This document shows positions 18,796-28,611 of a stretch of 64,000 nt of DNA, piece by piece. Source of the stretch: DATFVA01 sp963811905 (lineage in GTDB: Bacteria > Bacteroidota > Ignavibacteria > Ignavibacteriales > Ignavibacteriaceae); contig CAWETK010000011.1 of NCBI GenBank assembly GCA_963811905.1, positions 1 through 64,000 on the forward strand, written 5' to 3'. The notes under the pieces were generated by a model. The model searched no databases and had not been told where the DNA came from. It was given only the letters and a program-made list of their open reading frames with translations. How positions within the stretch are numbered: position 1 is the first letter of the stretch; every line of letters starts with the position of its first letter. The translations under genes were made by a program, and so were the position numbers.

Positions 18796-20829
18796 ATGAA
18801 GAGTTCAGCCAAGACAACGGAAAAGATTTCTATAGAAGAGATGACAATAAATACTATACGTACCCTGTCAATGGATGCAGTCCAGAAGGCTAATTCGGGA
18901 CACCCGGGCACACCTATGGCCCTTGCCCCCCTTGCATATGTATTATGGAAAAGATTTCTAAAATTTAATCCTAAAAATCCGGAATGGTTTGACCGCGACA
19001 GGTTTATATTATCAAACGGCCACGCATCGATGCTTTTATATTCTATATTATTTCTTACCGGGTATGATATTTCTCTTGACGACATTAAGAATTTCAGACA
19101 ATGGGGCAGTATAACCCCCGGCCACCCTGAATATGGACGTACACCAGGGATTGAGACCACCACAGGACCACTTGGCCAGGGAATTATGAATTCAGTAGGG
19201 ATGGCCCTGGCTGAAGCTCATCTCGCTTCGAAGTACAACCGTGAAGGTCATGATATCATAAATCATTACACTTATGCTTTCTGCAGCGATGGTGATTTTA
19301 TGGAAGGGGCCTCAAATGAAGCTGCTTCTATTGCAGGACATCAGAAACTGGGTAAGCTTATATGGGTTTACGATAACAACCATATCACCATAGAAGGCAC
19401 TACAAAGATAGCTTACTCTGATGATGCTGCCCAAAGATTTAAAGGATATCACTGGCATATACAGGATTTGGGGGACAAGGCAAATGATATAGATGCACTG
19501 TCCGATGCACTTGAAAATGCAAGAAACGAAACCGAAAAACCTTCATTAATAATTATCCGTTCTCATATTGGATATGGTGCTCCCAATAAACAGGATACAC
19601 CCGAAGCACACGGTTCGCCGCTCGGAGAGGATGAAATAAAAGCTGCCAAGGAATTCTACGACTGGCCTACAATGGACACATTTTATGTCCCTGAAGAAGT
19701 TGTTGACCATATGAGGGATGCGGTGCAAAAGGGTGAAGCCGAAGAGGACACGTGGAATGTAAAAATGGAAGATTACAGAAAAAAATATTCAGATCTTGCA
19801 GACGAGTTTGACAGGGATCTTAAACGTAAATTACCTGACGGATGGGATAAAGATATTCCTCACTTCAAGCCGGGTGATGGTCCTCTTGCAACACGAAAAG
19901 CTTCAGGTAAAATAATAAATGGTTTTGCTTCTCATATTCCCTGGCTGGTAGGCGGAAGTGCGGACCTGGCTCCTTCTACTGACACCCTTATTGATGACTC
20001 AGACTATATGGAAAGTAATAATTATAACAACAGGAATATTGCCTGGGGAGTGCGGGAACATGCTATGTGCGGTGCCAGTTCAGGAATGTACCTGCATGGC
20101 GGCATCAGACCCTATGCATCAACATTTTTTATTTTTACTGATTATGCCCGTCCTGCAATAAGACTTGCAGCTTTAATGGAACTCCCGATAATATATGTGA
20201 TGACGCATGATTCTATCGGACTTGGAGAAGACGGTCCGACTCATCAGCCTGTAGAGCAGCTTGCATCTTTCAGAGCGATGCCGAATATGTGTGTAATCCG
20301 GCCTGCAGATGCAAACGAAACTGCTTATGCATGGCGTGCAGCCTTAACGAGGCAATCCGGACCGACGATGCTTGTTTTAACCAGGCAGAAACTTCCTGTT
20401 TTTGACGGAAGAAAAGTTGGAAATCCTGAAGGCGTTATGAAAGGTGCATACATCATTTCAAAGGAAAGAGGAGATAAACCCGATATCATCCTGATGGGTT
20501 CAGGAAGTGAAGTATCACTTCTGCTGGAGTCAAAAGAAAAACTGGAAGAAGATAATATCGATGCCCGAGTAGTAAGCATGGCAAGCTGGGAGCTTTTTAA
20601 AGAGCAGGAGAAAAATTACAGGGACACAGTACTGCCTCCTGATATAACAAAAAGACTTGCTGTAGAGACAGGTGCATCATTCGGCTGGTGTGAGTGGACC
20701 GGTAATGAAGGAGATATTATAGGAGTAGATAAATTCGGTGCAAGTGCTCCTTATAAAGATATTTTTGAACATTATGGTTTTACTGTTGATAATGTCGTTA
20801 AGAGATCTAAGGAATTGTTAAATAAATAG
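18796..20829 (+). CDS. tkt: Transketolase
   Basis: A 677-residue thiamine-diphosphate enzyme that transfers two-carbon units between sugar phosphates in the pentose phosphate pathway. Visible motifs: NSGHPGTPMALAPLAY near 32-47, the ThDP-binding GDFMEGASNEAASIAG near 165-181, DNNHITIEG near 199, the pyrimidine-domain REHAMCG near 420, and DSIGLGEDGPTHQPVEQLAS near 470-490. Length matches bacterial transketolases (about 660-680). It heads the pentose-phosphate gene block: the transaldolase-isomerase fusion follows after 116 bases, then gnd and zwf. Confidence 0.96.
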   Translation: MKSSAKTTEKISIEEMTINTIRTLSMDAVQKANSGHPGTPMALAPLAYVLWKRFLKFNPKNPEWFDRDRFILSNGHASMLLYSILFLTGYDISLDDIKNFRQWGSITPGHPEYGRTPGIETTTGPLGQGIMNSVGMALAEAHLASKYNREGHDIINHYTYAFCSDGDFMEGASNEAASIAGHQKLGKLIWVYDNNHITIEGTTKIAYSDDAAQRFKGYHWHIQDLGDKANDIDALSDALENARNETEKPSLIIIRSHIGYGAPNKQDTPEAHGSPLGEDEIKAAKEFYDWPTMDTFYVPEEVVDHMRDAVQKGEAEEDTWNVKMEDYRKKYSDLADEFDRDLKRKLPDGWDKDIPHFKPGDGPLATRKASGKIINGFASHIPWLVGGSADLAPSTDTLIDDSDYMESNNYNNRNIAWGVREHAMCGASSGMYLHGGIRPYASTFFIFTDYARPAIRLAALMELPIIYVMTHDSIGLGEDGPTHQPVEQLASFRAMPNMCVIRPADANETAYAWRAALTRQSGPTMLVLTRQKLPVFDGRKVGNPEGVMKGAYIISKERGDKPDIILMGSGSEVSLLLESKEKLEEDNIDARVVSMASWELFKEQEKNYRDTVLPPDITKRLAVETGASFGWCEWTGNEGDIIGVDKFGASAPYKDIFEHYGFTVDNVVKRSKELLNK

Positions 20830-20945
20830 TTAGCCTTGTTTTTCAAAACTGATCCTCGTTAAATTTACGGACGGAGATTGACAGATAATTTTTCAAACCA
20901 AAGCTGCAGCACGGGCATTTGATTTTCTGAAAGGAGAAAATTTTA

Positions 20946-23777
20946 ATGAGTGTTTTAAATGAACTTATCAATTACGGGCAGAGTTACTGGCTCGATAACC
21001 TTACAAGAGGGAAGATTAAAAAGGGAGAAATTAAAAAGAGAGTTAAAGAACAGGGGCTGAGAGGCATTACTTCGAACCCCAGTATATTTAACAAGGCAAT
21101 TTCAAAGGGAACCGATTACGACGATCAGATTAAAAAGCTGGTTAAAGAGAAAAAAGGAGCACAGGAAATCTATGAGGCATTGACGGTTAAAGATGTCCAG
21201 GATGCCTGCGATATTCTCAGACCTGTATACGATGAAGCAGATAGTACGGATGGTTTTGTCAGTCTGGAAGTTTCACCCTATCTGGCCCGCGATACGCAGG
21301 GATCTATCGAAGAAGCAAGGAGATTAGCTTCAAAAGTTGACAGACCGAATTGCTACATAAAGATTCCCGGTACTGTTGAGGGGGTGCCTGCAATTGAGCA
21401 GTGCCTGTATGAAGGAATAAATATAAATATAACCCTGTTATTTTCCATACAGAGTTATGAGGCAGTAGCATGGGCATACATAAAGGCGCTCGAAAGAAGA
21501 CTCGATGAAGGAAAGGATATTAAAAACATCTCTTCAGTAGCGAGTTTCTTCCTGAGCCGTATAGATGTTTTAACGGATCAGCTCCTTGGTCATTACATTA
21601 TCCCTGAAAAAACTACCGGTGACCCGAGGCCCGAAAATCTTTTAGGTAAAGCGGGAATAGCCAGTGCTAAAATTGCCTATCAGAGTTTCAAGAACATATT
21701 TTCCGGTGAACGTTGGCAGAGATTAGCTGATAACGGGGCGAGGGTACAAAAACCTTTATGGGCAAGTACAAGCACGAAAGATCCGCTCTATTATGATGTC
21801 CGATATGTTGAAGCGCTGATAGGTCCCCACACAGTCAATACATTGCCGGATGAAACCATAGATGCATTTGCCGAACATGGGAAAATTTATGAAAATTCCA
21901 TAGAGCAAGGAGTAGATGAGGCAAGAGGGGCTTTCGAGGATCTGGGTAAAGTAGGGATCGATATTGACTTTGTAACCCGTCAATTGGTTAATGAGGGAAT
22001 TGAAAAATTCATAAAACCTTACGATAATCTGATGAAGACTCTTGCTGCAAAGAGACTGGAATTTCTGACGGAGCGAACAGGGAAACAGGTAATCGAATTT
22101 GGAAAAAACGAATCCGAAATAAAATCAGCTTTCAGTTCATTAGATGAAAAACAGATTGCAAGAAGAATTTTCAGGAAGGATCCATATGTATGGAAATCCG
22201 GCGAGGAAGAAACAAAGGCAATCAGAAATCGCCTGGGATGGTTAAACATAAACGATTTCATAAACCGTTCGGACGATATAATAAACTTTGCGAAAGAGAT
22301 TAAAAACGAAAAATTTAAATATGTTGTTCTTCTCGGGATGGGCGGAAGCAGTCTTTGTCCCGAAGTAGTCAGAGAAACATTCGGCTCCAAACAGGGTTAT
22401 CCTCAGCTGATTATGCTGGATAACACTGATCCTGCTGCAGTGAAGAATGTAGAATCTCAGATAGACTTAAATAAAACACTCTTCATCGTCGCAAGTAAAT
22501 CCGGAACGACGACAGAAACTCTAAGCTTTGATCATTATTTCTTCAATCTGCTTAAGGAGAAAGGTACAGACAACCCGGGCGCACAATTTGCGGCTATAAC
22601 AGATGACGGCACGCCTCTGCAGGATGAAGCCCGCGAAAGGAAATTCAGGAAGGTGTTTACCAACCCGGAAGACTATGGCGGAAGATATTCTGCACTTTCA
22701 TATTTCGGACTTGTTCCGATGGCATTAATAGGTGTTGATATAAAAGAAATACTGCACAATGCCCACCAGATGGAAATCAGCTGCGGACCATTTATTCCTT
22801 CCGAATCAAATCCTGCGGTCTCACTCGGTACTTCCCTCGGTATGAATGCCCGGCTGGGCAGAGACAAAGCAACTTTTATTCTATCAGAGTCGATAAATGC
22901 TTTCGGTTACTGGGTTGAACAGCTGATTGCTGAAAGCACAGGAAAAGAAGGAAAAGGCATCCTTCCCGTTGAAGGTGAAGATACAGGTAAACCTGAAGCG
23001 TACAGCAATGACAGGGTCTTTATTTATATGCACGCAGGAAACGACGAAAAGCAGAAAGATGAAAGAAAACTCAACGCACTGCACGAAGCAGGTCATCCTG
23101 TAATTAAAATAGATCTTAAGAACAAACTGGCGCTGGGAGCAGAATTTTTCAGGTGGGAGCTTGCCACTGCAGCGGCAGGAAGAATAATCGACGTTAATCC
23201 ATTTAATGAACCCAATGTTGCTGAAAGTAAAAAGAACAGTAAGGACCTCCTTAATGAATGGAAGGAAAAAGGAAGTTTCCCGGATGGCGAACCGGTTATT
23301 TCTCAGAATGATATTTCCATTTATTTTAATAATGAAGCAGATTGGGCACCGAAAGGAAAAAGTTTAGCTTCATTCCTTAACTCATTTACAAAGCTTGCAA
23401 AGTCACCGGATTATCTCTCAATGTTAGCCTATTTCCTTCAGAAGCCGCAGAGACAGAAACTTCTTCACCAGATACGGATGAAGCTTCGTAATAATCTTAA
23501 AATAGCAACCACGCTCGGCTATGGTCCCCGCTATATGCATTCCACAGGGCAGCTGCATAAAGGAGGACCGAATAAGGGAGTATATATGATGTTCACATAT
23601 AAAGCAGAGAATGATTTAGCGATTCCCGGCAAGGACTATGGTTTTGCTACCCTGCAGAAAGCACAGGCACTAGGTGATTTTCATTCACTTAATGATAAAA
23701 ACCGCCGGGTGATACGTTTAGACCTGGGAAGCAATATCGAACAGTCATTGAAAAAGATAAATGAAAGTATAAAGTGA
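20946..23777 (+). CDS. tal-pgi: Bifunctional transaldolase / glucose-6-phosphate isomerase
   Basis: A 943-residue fusion. Residues about 1-365 are a transaldolase: GLRGITSNPSIFNKAI near 39-54, the Schiff-base lysine in CYIKIPGT near 139, and SSVASFFLSRIDVLTD near 200. Residues about 385-943 are a phosphoglucose isomerase: GMGGSSLCPEV near 467, SKSGTTTETL near 518, and GYGPRYMHSTGQLHKGGPN near 858-876. The fusion joins fructose-6-phosphate to both glycolytic and pentose-phosphate fates, and this architecture is known in several phyla. It is preceded by AAAGGAGAAA. Its stop overlaps the GTG start of the HAD gene, showing co-translation. Confidence 0.95.
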   Translation: MSVLNELINYGQSYWLDNLTRGKIKKGEIKKRVKEQGLRGITSNPSIFNKAISKGTDYDDQIKKLVKEKKGAQEIYEALTVKDVQDACDILRPVYDEADSTDGFVSLEVSPYLARDTQGSIEEARRLASKVDRPNCYIKIPGTVEGVPAIEQCLYEGININITLLFSIQSYEAVAWAYIKALERRLDEGKDIKNISSVASFFLSRIDVLTDQLLGHYIIPEKTTGDPRPENLLGKAGIASAKIAYQSFKNIFSGERWQRLADNGARVQKPLWASTSTKDPLYYDVRYVEALIGPHTVNTLPDETIDAFAEHGKIYENSIEQGVDEARGAFEDLGKVGIDIDFVTRQLVNEGIEKFIKPYDNLMKTLAAKRLEFLTERTGKQVIEFGKNESEIKSAFSSLDEKQIARRIFRKDPYVWKSGEEETKAIRNRLGWLNINDFINRSDDIINFAKEIKNEKFKYVVLLGMGGSSLCPEVVRETFGSKQGYPQLIMLDNTDPAAVKNVESQIDLNKTLFIVASKSGTTTETLSFDHYFFNLLKEKGTDNPGAQFAAITDDGTPLQDEARERKFRKVFTNPEDYGGRYSALSYFGLVPMALIGVDIKEILHNAHQMEISCGPFIPSESNPAVSLGTSLGMNARLGRDKATFILSESINAFGYWVEQLIAESTGKEGKGILPVEGEDTGKPEAYSNDRVFIYMHAGNDEKQKDERKLNALHEAGHPVIKIDLKNKLALGAEFFRWELATAAAGRIIDVNPFNEPNVAESKKNSKDLLNEWKEKGSFPDGEPVISQNDISIYFNNEADWAPKGKSLASFLNSFTKLAKSPDYLSMLAYFLQKPQRQKLLHQIRMKLRNNLKIATTLGYGPRYMHSTGQLHKGGPNKGVYMMFTYKAENDLAIPGKDYGFATLQKAQALGDFHSLNDKNRRVIRLDLGSNIEQSLKKINESIK

Positions 23778-24380
23778 AGAAGATCCCGGTAATCTTCTTT
23801 GATGTAGGAGGAGTTTGTTTAACAAACGGCTGGGATCATATATCGAGGGAAAGATCGACAAAGAAATTTTCGCTTGATTATGAAGAAATGGAAAAGAGAC
23901 ATAAACCTGTATTCAAAAAATTTGAAAAAGGTAAACTATCACTGGATCAGTACCTCAATGAGGTTGTCTTCTTCAAAAAAAGAAATTTTTCCAGAGAGGA
24001 TTTTACGCAATTTATGTTTGCTCAATCCAAACCGATCCCTGCCACATTAAAAATCCTTGCTAAACTTACTGATGAGTATAAACTCTGTACGCTGAATAAT
24101 GAATCTAAAGAGCTCAATAAATTCAGGATAAATAAGTTCCGGACTCGATAAATATTTTGAATGCTTCTTCAGCTCGTGCTACCTCGGGATGAGGAAGCCG
24201 GAACCGGAAATCTTTTATAAAGCTCTGCATATACTGCATAAGGAAGCGGATGAATGCCTCTTCATCGATGACCGTGAAGAAAATTATCAATCGGCGAGGG
24301 CATTCGGACTCAATGCAATACTGCTGGATGAACGGGGAAGCCTCGAAGAAAAGCTGAAAAAATTTGGTATTGAAATCTGA
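23774..24380 (+). pseudogene. HAD-superfamily hydrolase interrupted by a one-base frameshift
   Basis: The first frame (GTG at 23774) encodes the HAD motif I IFFDVGGVCLTNGW and continues to CTLNNESKELNKFRINKF, then runs into TAA at 24149-24151. Removing one C from the CC at 24139-24140 restores a continuous frame through GLDKYFECFFSS and MRKPEPEIF to LFIDDREENYQSARAFG (motif IV) and a TGA at 24378-24380. The repaired product is 201 residues, typical for this family (haloacid dehalogenase type IA phosphatases). The Asp nucleophile, Lys and acidic motif IV are all preserved, so a base-call insertion or a very recent mutation is likely. It overlaps the tal-pgi stop and precedes gnd by 12 bases; a sugar-phosphate phosphatase role is a guess from context. 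Confidence 0.85.
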
Positions 24381-24392
24381 AAAGGAGATAAA

Positions 24393-25298
24393 ATGAAAAT
24401 TGGTTTAATTGGTTTAGGTAAAATGGGGAGCAACATGCTCAAAAGGCTTAAGAGGGATAATCATGAAATCGTCGCATTCGATTTGAATGATGACATGGTA
24501 AAACAAGCCGTTGAGGATGGCGGCATAGGTGCCGATTCAATTGAAGACCTTGTGTCAAAGCTTGAAAAACCGAGAAATGTCTGGATAATGGTTCCTCACG
24601 GTAAACCGACAGAGGAAACCATTAATAAACTATTAGACCTTCTTGATAAGAACGATCTGATAGTTGACGGCGGGAACTCCCACTTTACAGAATCAATAAG
24701 TAATTCTGAGAAGTGCAAAGGGAAAGGGATTCATTTTGTTGATGCGGGAGTCAGCGGCGGAATATGGGGATTAAAAATAGGCTACAATCTGATGGTCGGC
24801 GGTCCTGAAAAAGCTGTTAAGAGAGTTGAGCCAGTCTTTATTTCCCTCGCCCCGGAAAACGGTTATGCACATGTCGGCGGAGCCGGTGCGGGACATTTCG
24901 TTAAGATGATTCACAATGCACTGGAGTATGTAATGCTGCAGGGAATAGGTGAATCTTTTGAGTGTATGTTCAGGAGTGATTTTGATATCGATCTGGGAAA
25001 AGTTGCAAACCTATGGAACAATGGAGCCGTAGTAAGGAGCTGGCTTCTTGAGCTTGCAGCTGATGCATTTAAGGAAGAAGGAAATTCGCTTCAAAAAATT
25101 GCGCCTTATGTTGATGATTCAGGAACCGCAAGGTGGACATCCGAATATGCAATTCAGAATGCCATACCGGTTCCGGCTATAACAATATCGCTGTATGAGA
25201 GATTTGCATCCAGACAGGATAATCCATTCTCGGCAAAAGTGATTGCCGCTTTAAGAAATCAATTTGGCGGGCATGCCGTGAAGGAGGAAAGCAAATAA
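24393..25298 (+). CDS. gnd: 6-phosphogluconate dehydrogenase, decarboxylating (short form)
   Basis: A 301-residue enzyme that oxidises 6-phosphogluconate to ribulose 5-phosphate and CO2. The Rossmann motif IGLGKMGSNM is at residues 5-14. DGGNSHFTES and the substrate-binding VSGGIWGLKIGYNLMVGG follow near 91-137. The catalytic lysine is in GHFVKMIHNALEY near 171. At about 300 residues it belongs to the shorter GndA/YqeC-like class, often NAD-preferring, instead of the 470-residue E. coli type. AAAGGAGA precedes the ATG. Its TAA shares a base with the zwf ATG (TAATG), so the two oxidative pentose-phosphate dehydrogenases are translationally coupled. Confidence 0.94.
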   Translation: MKIGLIGLGKMGSNMLKRLKRDNHEIVAFDLNDDMVKQAVEDGGIGADSIEDLVSKLEKPRNVWIMVPHGKPTEETINKLLDLLDKNDLIVDGGNSHFTESISNSEKCKGKGIHFVDAGVSGGIWGLKIGYNLMVGGPEKAVKRVEPVFISLAPENGYAHVGGAGAGHFVKMIHNALEYVMLQGIGESFECMFRSDFDIDLGKVANLWNNGAVVRSWLLELAADAFKEEGNSLQKIAPYVDDSGTARWTSEYAIQNAIPVPAITISLYERFASRQDNPFSAKVIAALRNQFGGHAVKEESK

Positions 25299-26836
25299 TG
25301 GACAAAGAAAAAAATAATGGCATGATCGAAGTTCAGCAGCAGGGAATGCTGAAAGGTAAACCCCCTGATCCCTGTGTTGTAGTGATTTTCGGTGCATCGG
25401 GGGACCTGGCTCATAAAGAATTAATTCCTTCTCTGTTTGCATTAAACTGTCAGAAGCTGATGCCCGAGCAATGCGCTGTCATAGGCTTTTCAAGATCGGA
25501 ATTTTCCGATGATAGTTTTAGAAAAGAAATGTTCGAAGCAGTTAAGAAGGACAGCATCTGCGGGGAAGATAAATGGAATGAGTTCGCAAAAAACCTGTTC
25601 TACATTTCCGGAAACTTCAAGGATGATCCATCCAAATCGTACGGAGATCTCAAAAAGAAAATCAAGGAAATACAGAAAAAGCTCGATCTTCCGGATAATA
25701 TCTTATTCCATCTATCAACAGCACCTGCCTTTTATTCCACGATCGTTAAAAAACTTGAGGAAACAGGACTTTCAAAGAGTGAGAAAGGCTGGAGAAGGAT
25801 AATTATTGAAAAACCTTTTGGTTCCGACGAACAATCTGCAAGAGAACTGGATAAGGAAATACATAAGGTATTTGAAGAAGAGCAGATCTTCAGGATCGAT
25901 CATTTCCTGGGAAAAGAAACAGTTCAGAACATGGTTGTGTTCAGGTTTGCTAATCCCGGTTTTGAACCGATATGGAACAGGAACTATATAGACAACATTC
26001 AGATAAGTGTAGCTGAAGATATAGGGATTGGTTCACGTGCAGGCTTTTATGAAAAGACAGGGATTATCAGAGATATGATCCAGAACCATTTACTTGAGCT
26101 TTTATGTATGACCGCTATTGATCCGCCTGTAAATTACGATTCTGAATCTCTGCGCAGTGAAACGCTTAAGGTGCTAACCTCGATCTGTAAAATAAATGTA
26201 GAGAAAGATGTTGTATTGGGACAATACTCAGCGGGTAAAATGCATGGGAAGCAGGTTAATGCCTACAGGGAGGAAGCTAATGTAGATAATGACTCTATGA
26301 CTCCTACCTATGCGGCAATAAAGTTAACACTGGATAACTGGCGATGGGCGGGAGTTCCTGTATATCTGAGGACCGGCAAAAGAATGAAGGAAAAGTTATC
26401 CGAGATTACAATCAGGTTTAAACAAACCCCTCATCTGATGTTCCCTATTGAACGTGAAGAGGAAAAGAAACATAACCAGCTGACGTTCAGACTTCAGCCG
26501 AACGAAGGGATTATTTATACATTTACCGCAAAACAGCCCGGCGCAGAACTTCAGCTGAGGCCCGTTAATCTGAATTTCAGGTATGACAGAGCTTTCGGCA
26601 TAAAGGAGACCCCGAGTTCATACCAATGGCTTATCAGAGATGCAATGCAGGGAGACCAGACACTGTTTCCCCATTCAGAATGGATATATAAATCATGGCA
26701 GATCATTGATCCGATAATCAAAAAATGGGAATCGGCGCCATGGCTTGATTTTCCCAATTATAAAGCCGGAACCTGGGGACCGCGTGAAGCTGAAAAACTG
26801 ATAAAAAGAGATAGCCACGAATGGAATGTTCAGTAA
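25298..26836 (+). CDS. zwf: Glucose-6-phosphate 1-dehydrogenase
   Basis: A 512-residue enzyme catalysing the first oxidative pentose-phosphate step. The coenzyme-binding VIFGASGDLAHKELIPSL is near 29-46. The substrate and catalytic motif RIDHFLGKETVQNM is near 199-212, and IIEKPFG near 168. The later VYLRTGKRM near 355 and the C-terminal SYQWLIRDAMQGDQTLFPHSEW also match the family. It starts on the gnd stop codon with AGGAGG upstream, and is followed after 13 bases by a FAD disulfide oxidoreductase. Cofactor preference (NADP or NAD) was not determined. Confidence 0.96.
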   Translation: MDKEKNNGMIEVQQQGMLKGKPPDPCVVVIFGASGDLAHKELIPSLFALNCQKLMPEQCAVIGFSRSEFSDDSFRKEMFEAVKKDSICGEDKWNEFAKNLFYISGNFKDDPSKSYGDLKKKIKEIQKKLDLPDNILFHLSTAPAFYSTIVKKLEETGLSKSEKGWRRIIIEKPFGSDEQSARELDKEIHKVFEEEQIFRIDHFLGKETVQNMVVFRFANPGFEPIWNRNYIDNIQISVAEDIGIGSRAGFYEKTGIIRDMIQNHLLELLCMTAIDPPVNYDSESLRSETLKVLTSICKINVEKDVVLGQYSAGKMHGKQVNAYREEANVDNDSMTPTYAAIKLTLDNWRWAGVPVYLRTGKRMKEKLSEITIRFKQTPHLMFPIEREEEKKHNQLTFRLQPNEGIIYTFTAKQPGAELQLRPVNLNFRYDRAFGIKETPSSYQWLIRDAMQGDQTLFPHSEWIYKSWQIIDPIIKKWESAPWLDFPNYKAGTWGPREAEKLIKRDSHEWNVQ

Positions 26837-26849
26837 TTTAGGAATTTGA

Positions 26850-28241
26850 ATGGAAAACCCGGAAAAATTTGATGCGGTTATAATCGGCGCAGGCCAATCA
26901 GGTGTTCCGCTGGCAAAAACACTTGCAGGAGAAGGCTGGAAAGTAGCGATCATAGAAAGGTACCTTGTCGGAGGCAGCTGCATAAACTATGGATGCACTC
27001 CCTCAAAAACGATGGCGGCCAGTTCTCAGGTAATTCACCTTACAAAAAAAGCTGAACTTTACGGCGTTCACAATTCAAAGGTTGAAATAAATCTGAAAGA
27101 AATAATTAACAGGAAAAGAGGTATAGTTAAATCATTCCGGGAAGGTCTGGAAGAAGGAATTAACAAGACAAAGAACCTGACATTAATAAGGGGAGAAGCG
27201 GGATTCGTCGATAAAAAAATAATACAGATTAATTTAGGTGACGGGGGCAGCCGAAGAATTACCGGTGATAATATTTTTATAAACACCGGGGGAAGTCCGC
27301 GGATTCCTTCAATTAAAGGAATTGAGTCTGTTGAATACCTTACATCTACTTCTATAATGGAGCTGGAAGAAAAACCTTCACATCTGCTTATACTCGGAGG
27401 CGGTTATATAGGATTGGAATTCGGACAGATGTTCAGAAGGTTCGGCAGCGAAGTAACAATAATAGAAAAAGGGCCGCAGCTTTTATCGCGGGAAGACGAA
27501 GATGTTTCGGATGAAATGGAAAAAATACTTCGAAACGATGAAGTTAATATCTTAAAAAATACAGCTGCAGCTGAGATAATTAAAACCGAAGATGACAACA
27601 TTAAGCTCAGACTGATTTCTAAGGGAAAAGAAAACTTTTTGACAGGTTCACATTTGCTTATAGCGGCGGGAAGAGACCCAAATACTAAATCGCTGAATTT
27701 ACAGGCGGCTGGAATAAAAGCAGATAGCTCAGGATATATCAAAGTGAATTCTAAACTGGAGACAAACGTAGAGGGTATTTATGCAATGGGAGATGTAAAA
27801 GGAGGACCAGCTTTTACCCATATTTCTTATGATGATTTCAGGATAATAAGAGATAATCTGCTGAAAAAGAAAACCCGCACAACAAGGAACAGGTTTGTGC
27901 CGTATACAGTATTTACGGATCCACAGCTCGGCAGAGTGGGGATGACAGAAAAGGAAGCGAAAGAAAAGGGGTTAAAATATAAAACTGCGAAAATGGAAAT
28001 GAGTCACGTTTCAAGAGCAATCGAGGTTGGTGAATCCAGCGGAGTAATGAAAGCAATTGTCGATTCAGGAACAGGTAAAATACTTGGATGCGCTATCATA
28101 GGAATTGAAGGAGGGGAAATAGCGTCAATGATACAGATAGCCATGATGGGAAAATTAAAATACACAGATCTGAAAGAAGGAATATTTACTCACCCGACAC
28201 TGTCGGAAGCACTAAATACTTTGTTTAGTAAGGTTGGATGA
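26850..28241 (+). CDS. Class I pyridine nucleotide-disulfide oxidoreductase (mercuric-reductase-like)
   Basis: A 463-residue flavoprotein. The FAD loop VIIGAGQSGVPLA is at residues 10-22. The redox-active disulfide is Cys44/Cys49 in GGSCINYGCTPSK. The NAD(P) loop LILGGGYIGLEFG is near 176-188, the second FAD motif IYAMGDVKGGPAFTH near 310, and the C-terminal HPTLSEA dimer motif is present. The CINYGC spacing and the lack of an N-terminal heavy-metal domain resemble the mercuric-reductase-like branch often annotated only by superfamily. It closes the pentose-phosphate operon, so it may use NADPH made by zwf/gnd, but its substrate is unknown. Dihydrolipoamide dehydrogenase is less likely. Confidence 0.87.
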   Translation: MENPEKFDAVIIGAGQSGVPLAKTLAGEGWKVAIIERYLVGGSCINYGCTPSKTMAASSQVIHLTKKAELYGVHNSKVEINLKEIINRKRGIVKSFREGLEEGINKTKNLTLIRGEAGFVDKKIIQINLGDGGSRRITGDNIFINTGGSPRIPSIKGIESVEYLTSTSIMELEEKPSHLLILGGGYIGLEFGQMFRRFGSEVTIIEKGPQLLSREDEDVSDEMEKILRNDEVNILKNTAAAEIIKTEDDNIKLRLISKGKENFLTGSHLLIAAGRDPNTKSLNLQAAGIKADSSGYIKVNSKLETNVEGIYAMGDVKGGPAFTHISYDDFRIIRDNLLKKKTRTTRNRFVPYTVFTDPQLGRVGMTEKEAKEKGLKYKTAKMEMSHVSRAIEVGESSGVMKAIVDSGTGKILGCAIIGIEGGEIASMIQIAMMGKLKYTDLKEGIFTHPTLSEALNTLFSKVG

Positions 28242-28611
28242 TATTCACCGCGGGGGCGCAGAGACGCTGAGGTGAAGGTAAGAAATTGAGAAGATTAGAA
28301 GGTTAGAAAAGGCAGTAAGCAGGAATCAGTAGGCAGCAAGAAGGTCATTTCGATACTTTTCTCACTTCGTTATCACTGCGTTCGAAAAACGCGATGATCG
28401 TGACGATTATATAGTGAAGGAAGGTAAGAAGATAAGGGCGTTACAGGGTAAGAAAATGAGATAGTCACTCGTGATCATTTAGTAGTCATTCATTGTAATT
28501 CAATGGTTCCGGCAGAGTGATGACAATTGAATGAATGTCTAAAGCCGTGATTATATTTTTGATAAGACCCACGAGCTGAAGAGGCTGTGTGAAAATTAAA
28601 CCTGAGAGATA
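28242..28611. other. Repeat-rich gene-free stretch downstream of the pentose-phosphate block
   Basis: About 370 bases hold no plausible gene. At 28244-28276 TTCACC and GGTGAA bracket a GGGGGCGCAGAGACGCTGAGG core, a pattern like the dispersed GGCACAGAGACRCNGAGG intergenic repeats seen in many genomes. At 28343-28370 the minus strand reads GAGAAAAGTATCGAAATGACC, related to segments at 59.0 and 61.9 kb. Degenerate GTCATTC repeats lie at 28464-28511. The rest is purine-rich, low-complexity DNA. Confidence 0.55.
28464..28511 (+). repeat. Degenerate GTCATTC repeats, left flank of the hypothetical gene
   Basis: GTCACTC at 28464, ATCATTT at 28474 and GTCATTC at 28485 are spaced 10-11 bases, followed by the more degenerate TAATTC. 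They match the better-preserved arrays at 29668 and 29869 on the other side of the hypothetical gene. Confidence 0.45.

Noticed and set aside
24393..25298. gnd as a truncated gene because it is only 301 residues
   Set aside because: The length and C-terminus match the naturally short GndA-type class and all catalytic motifs are present.
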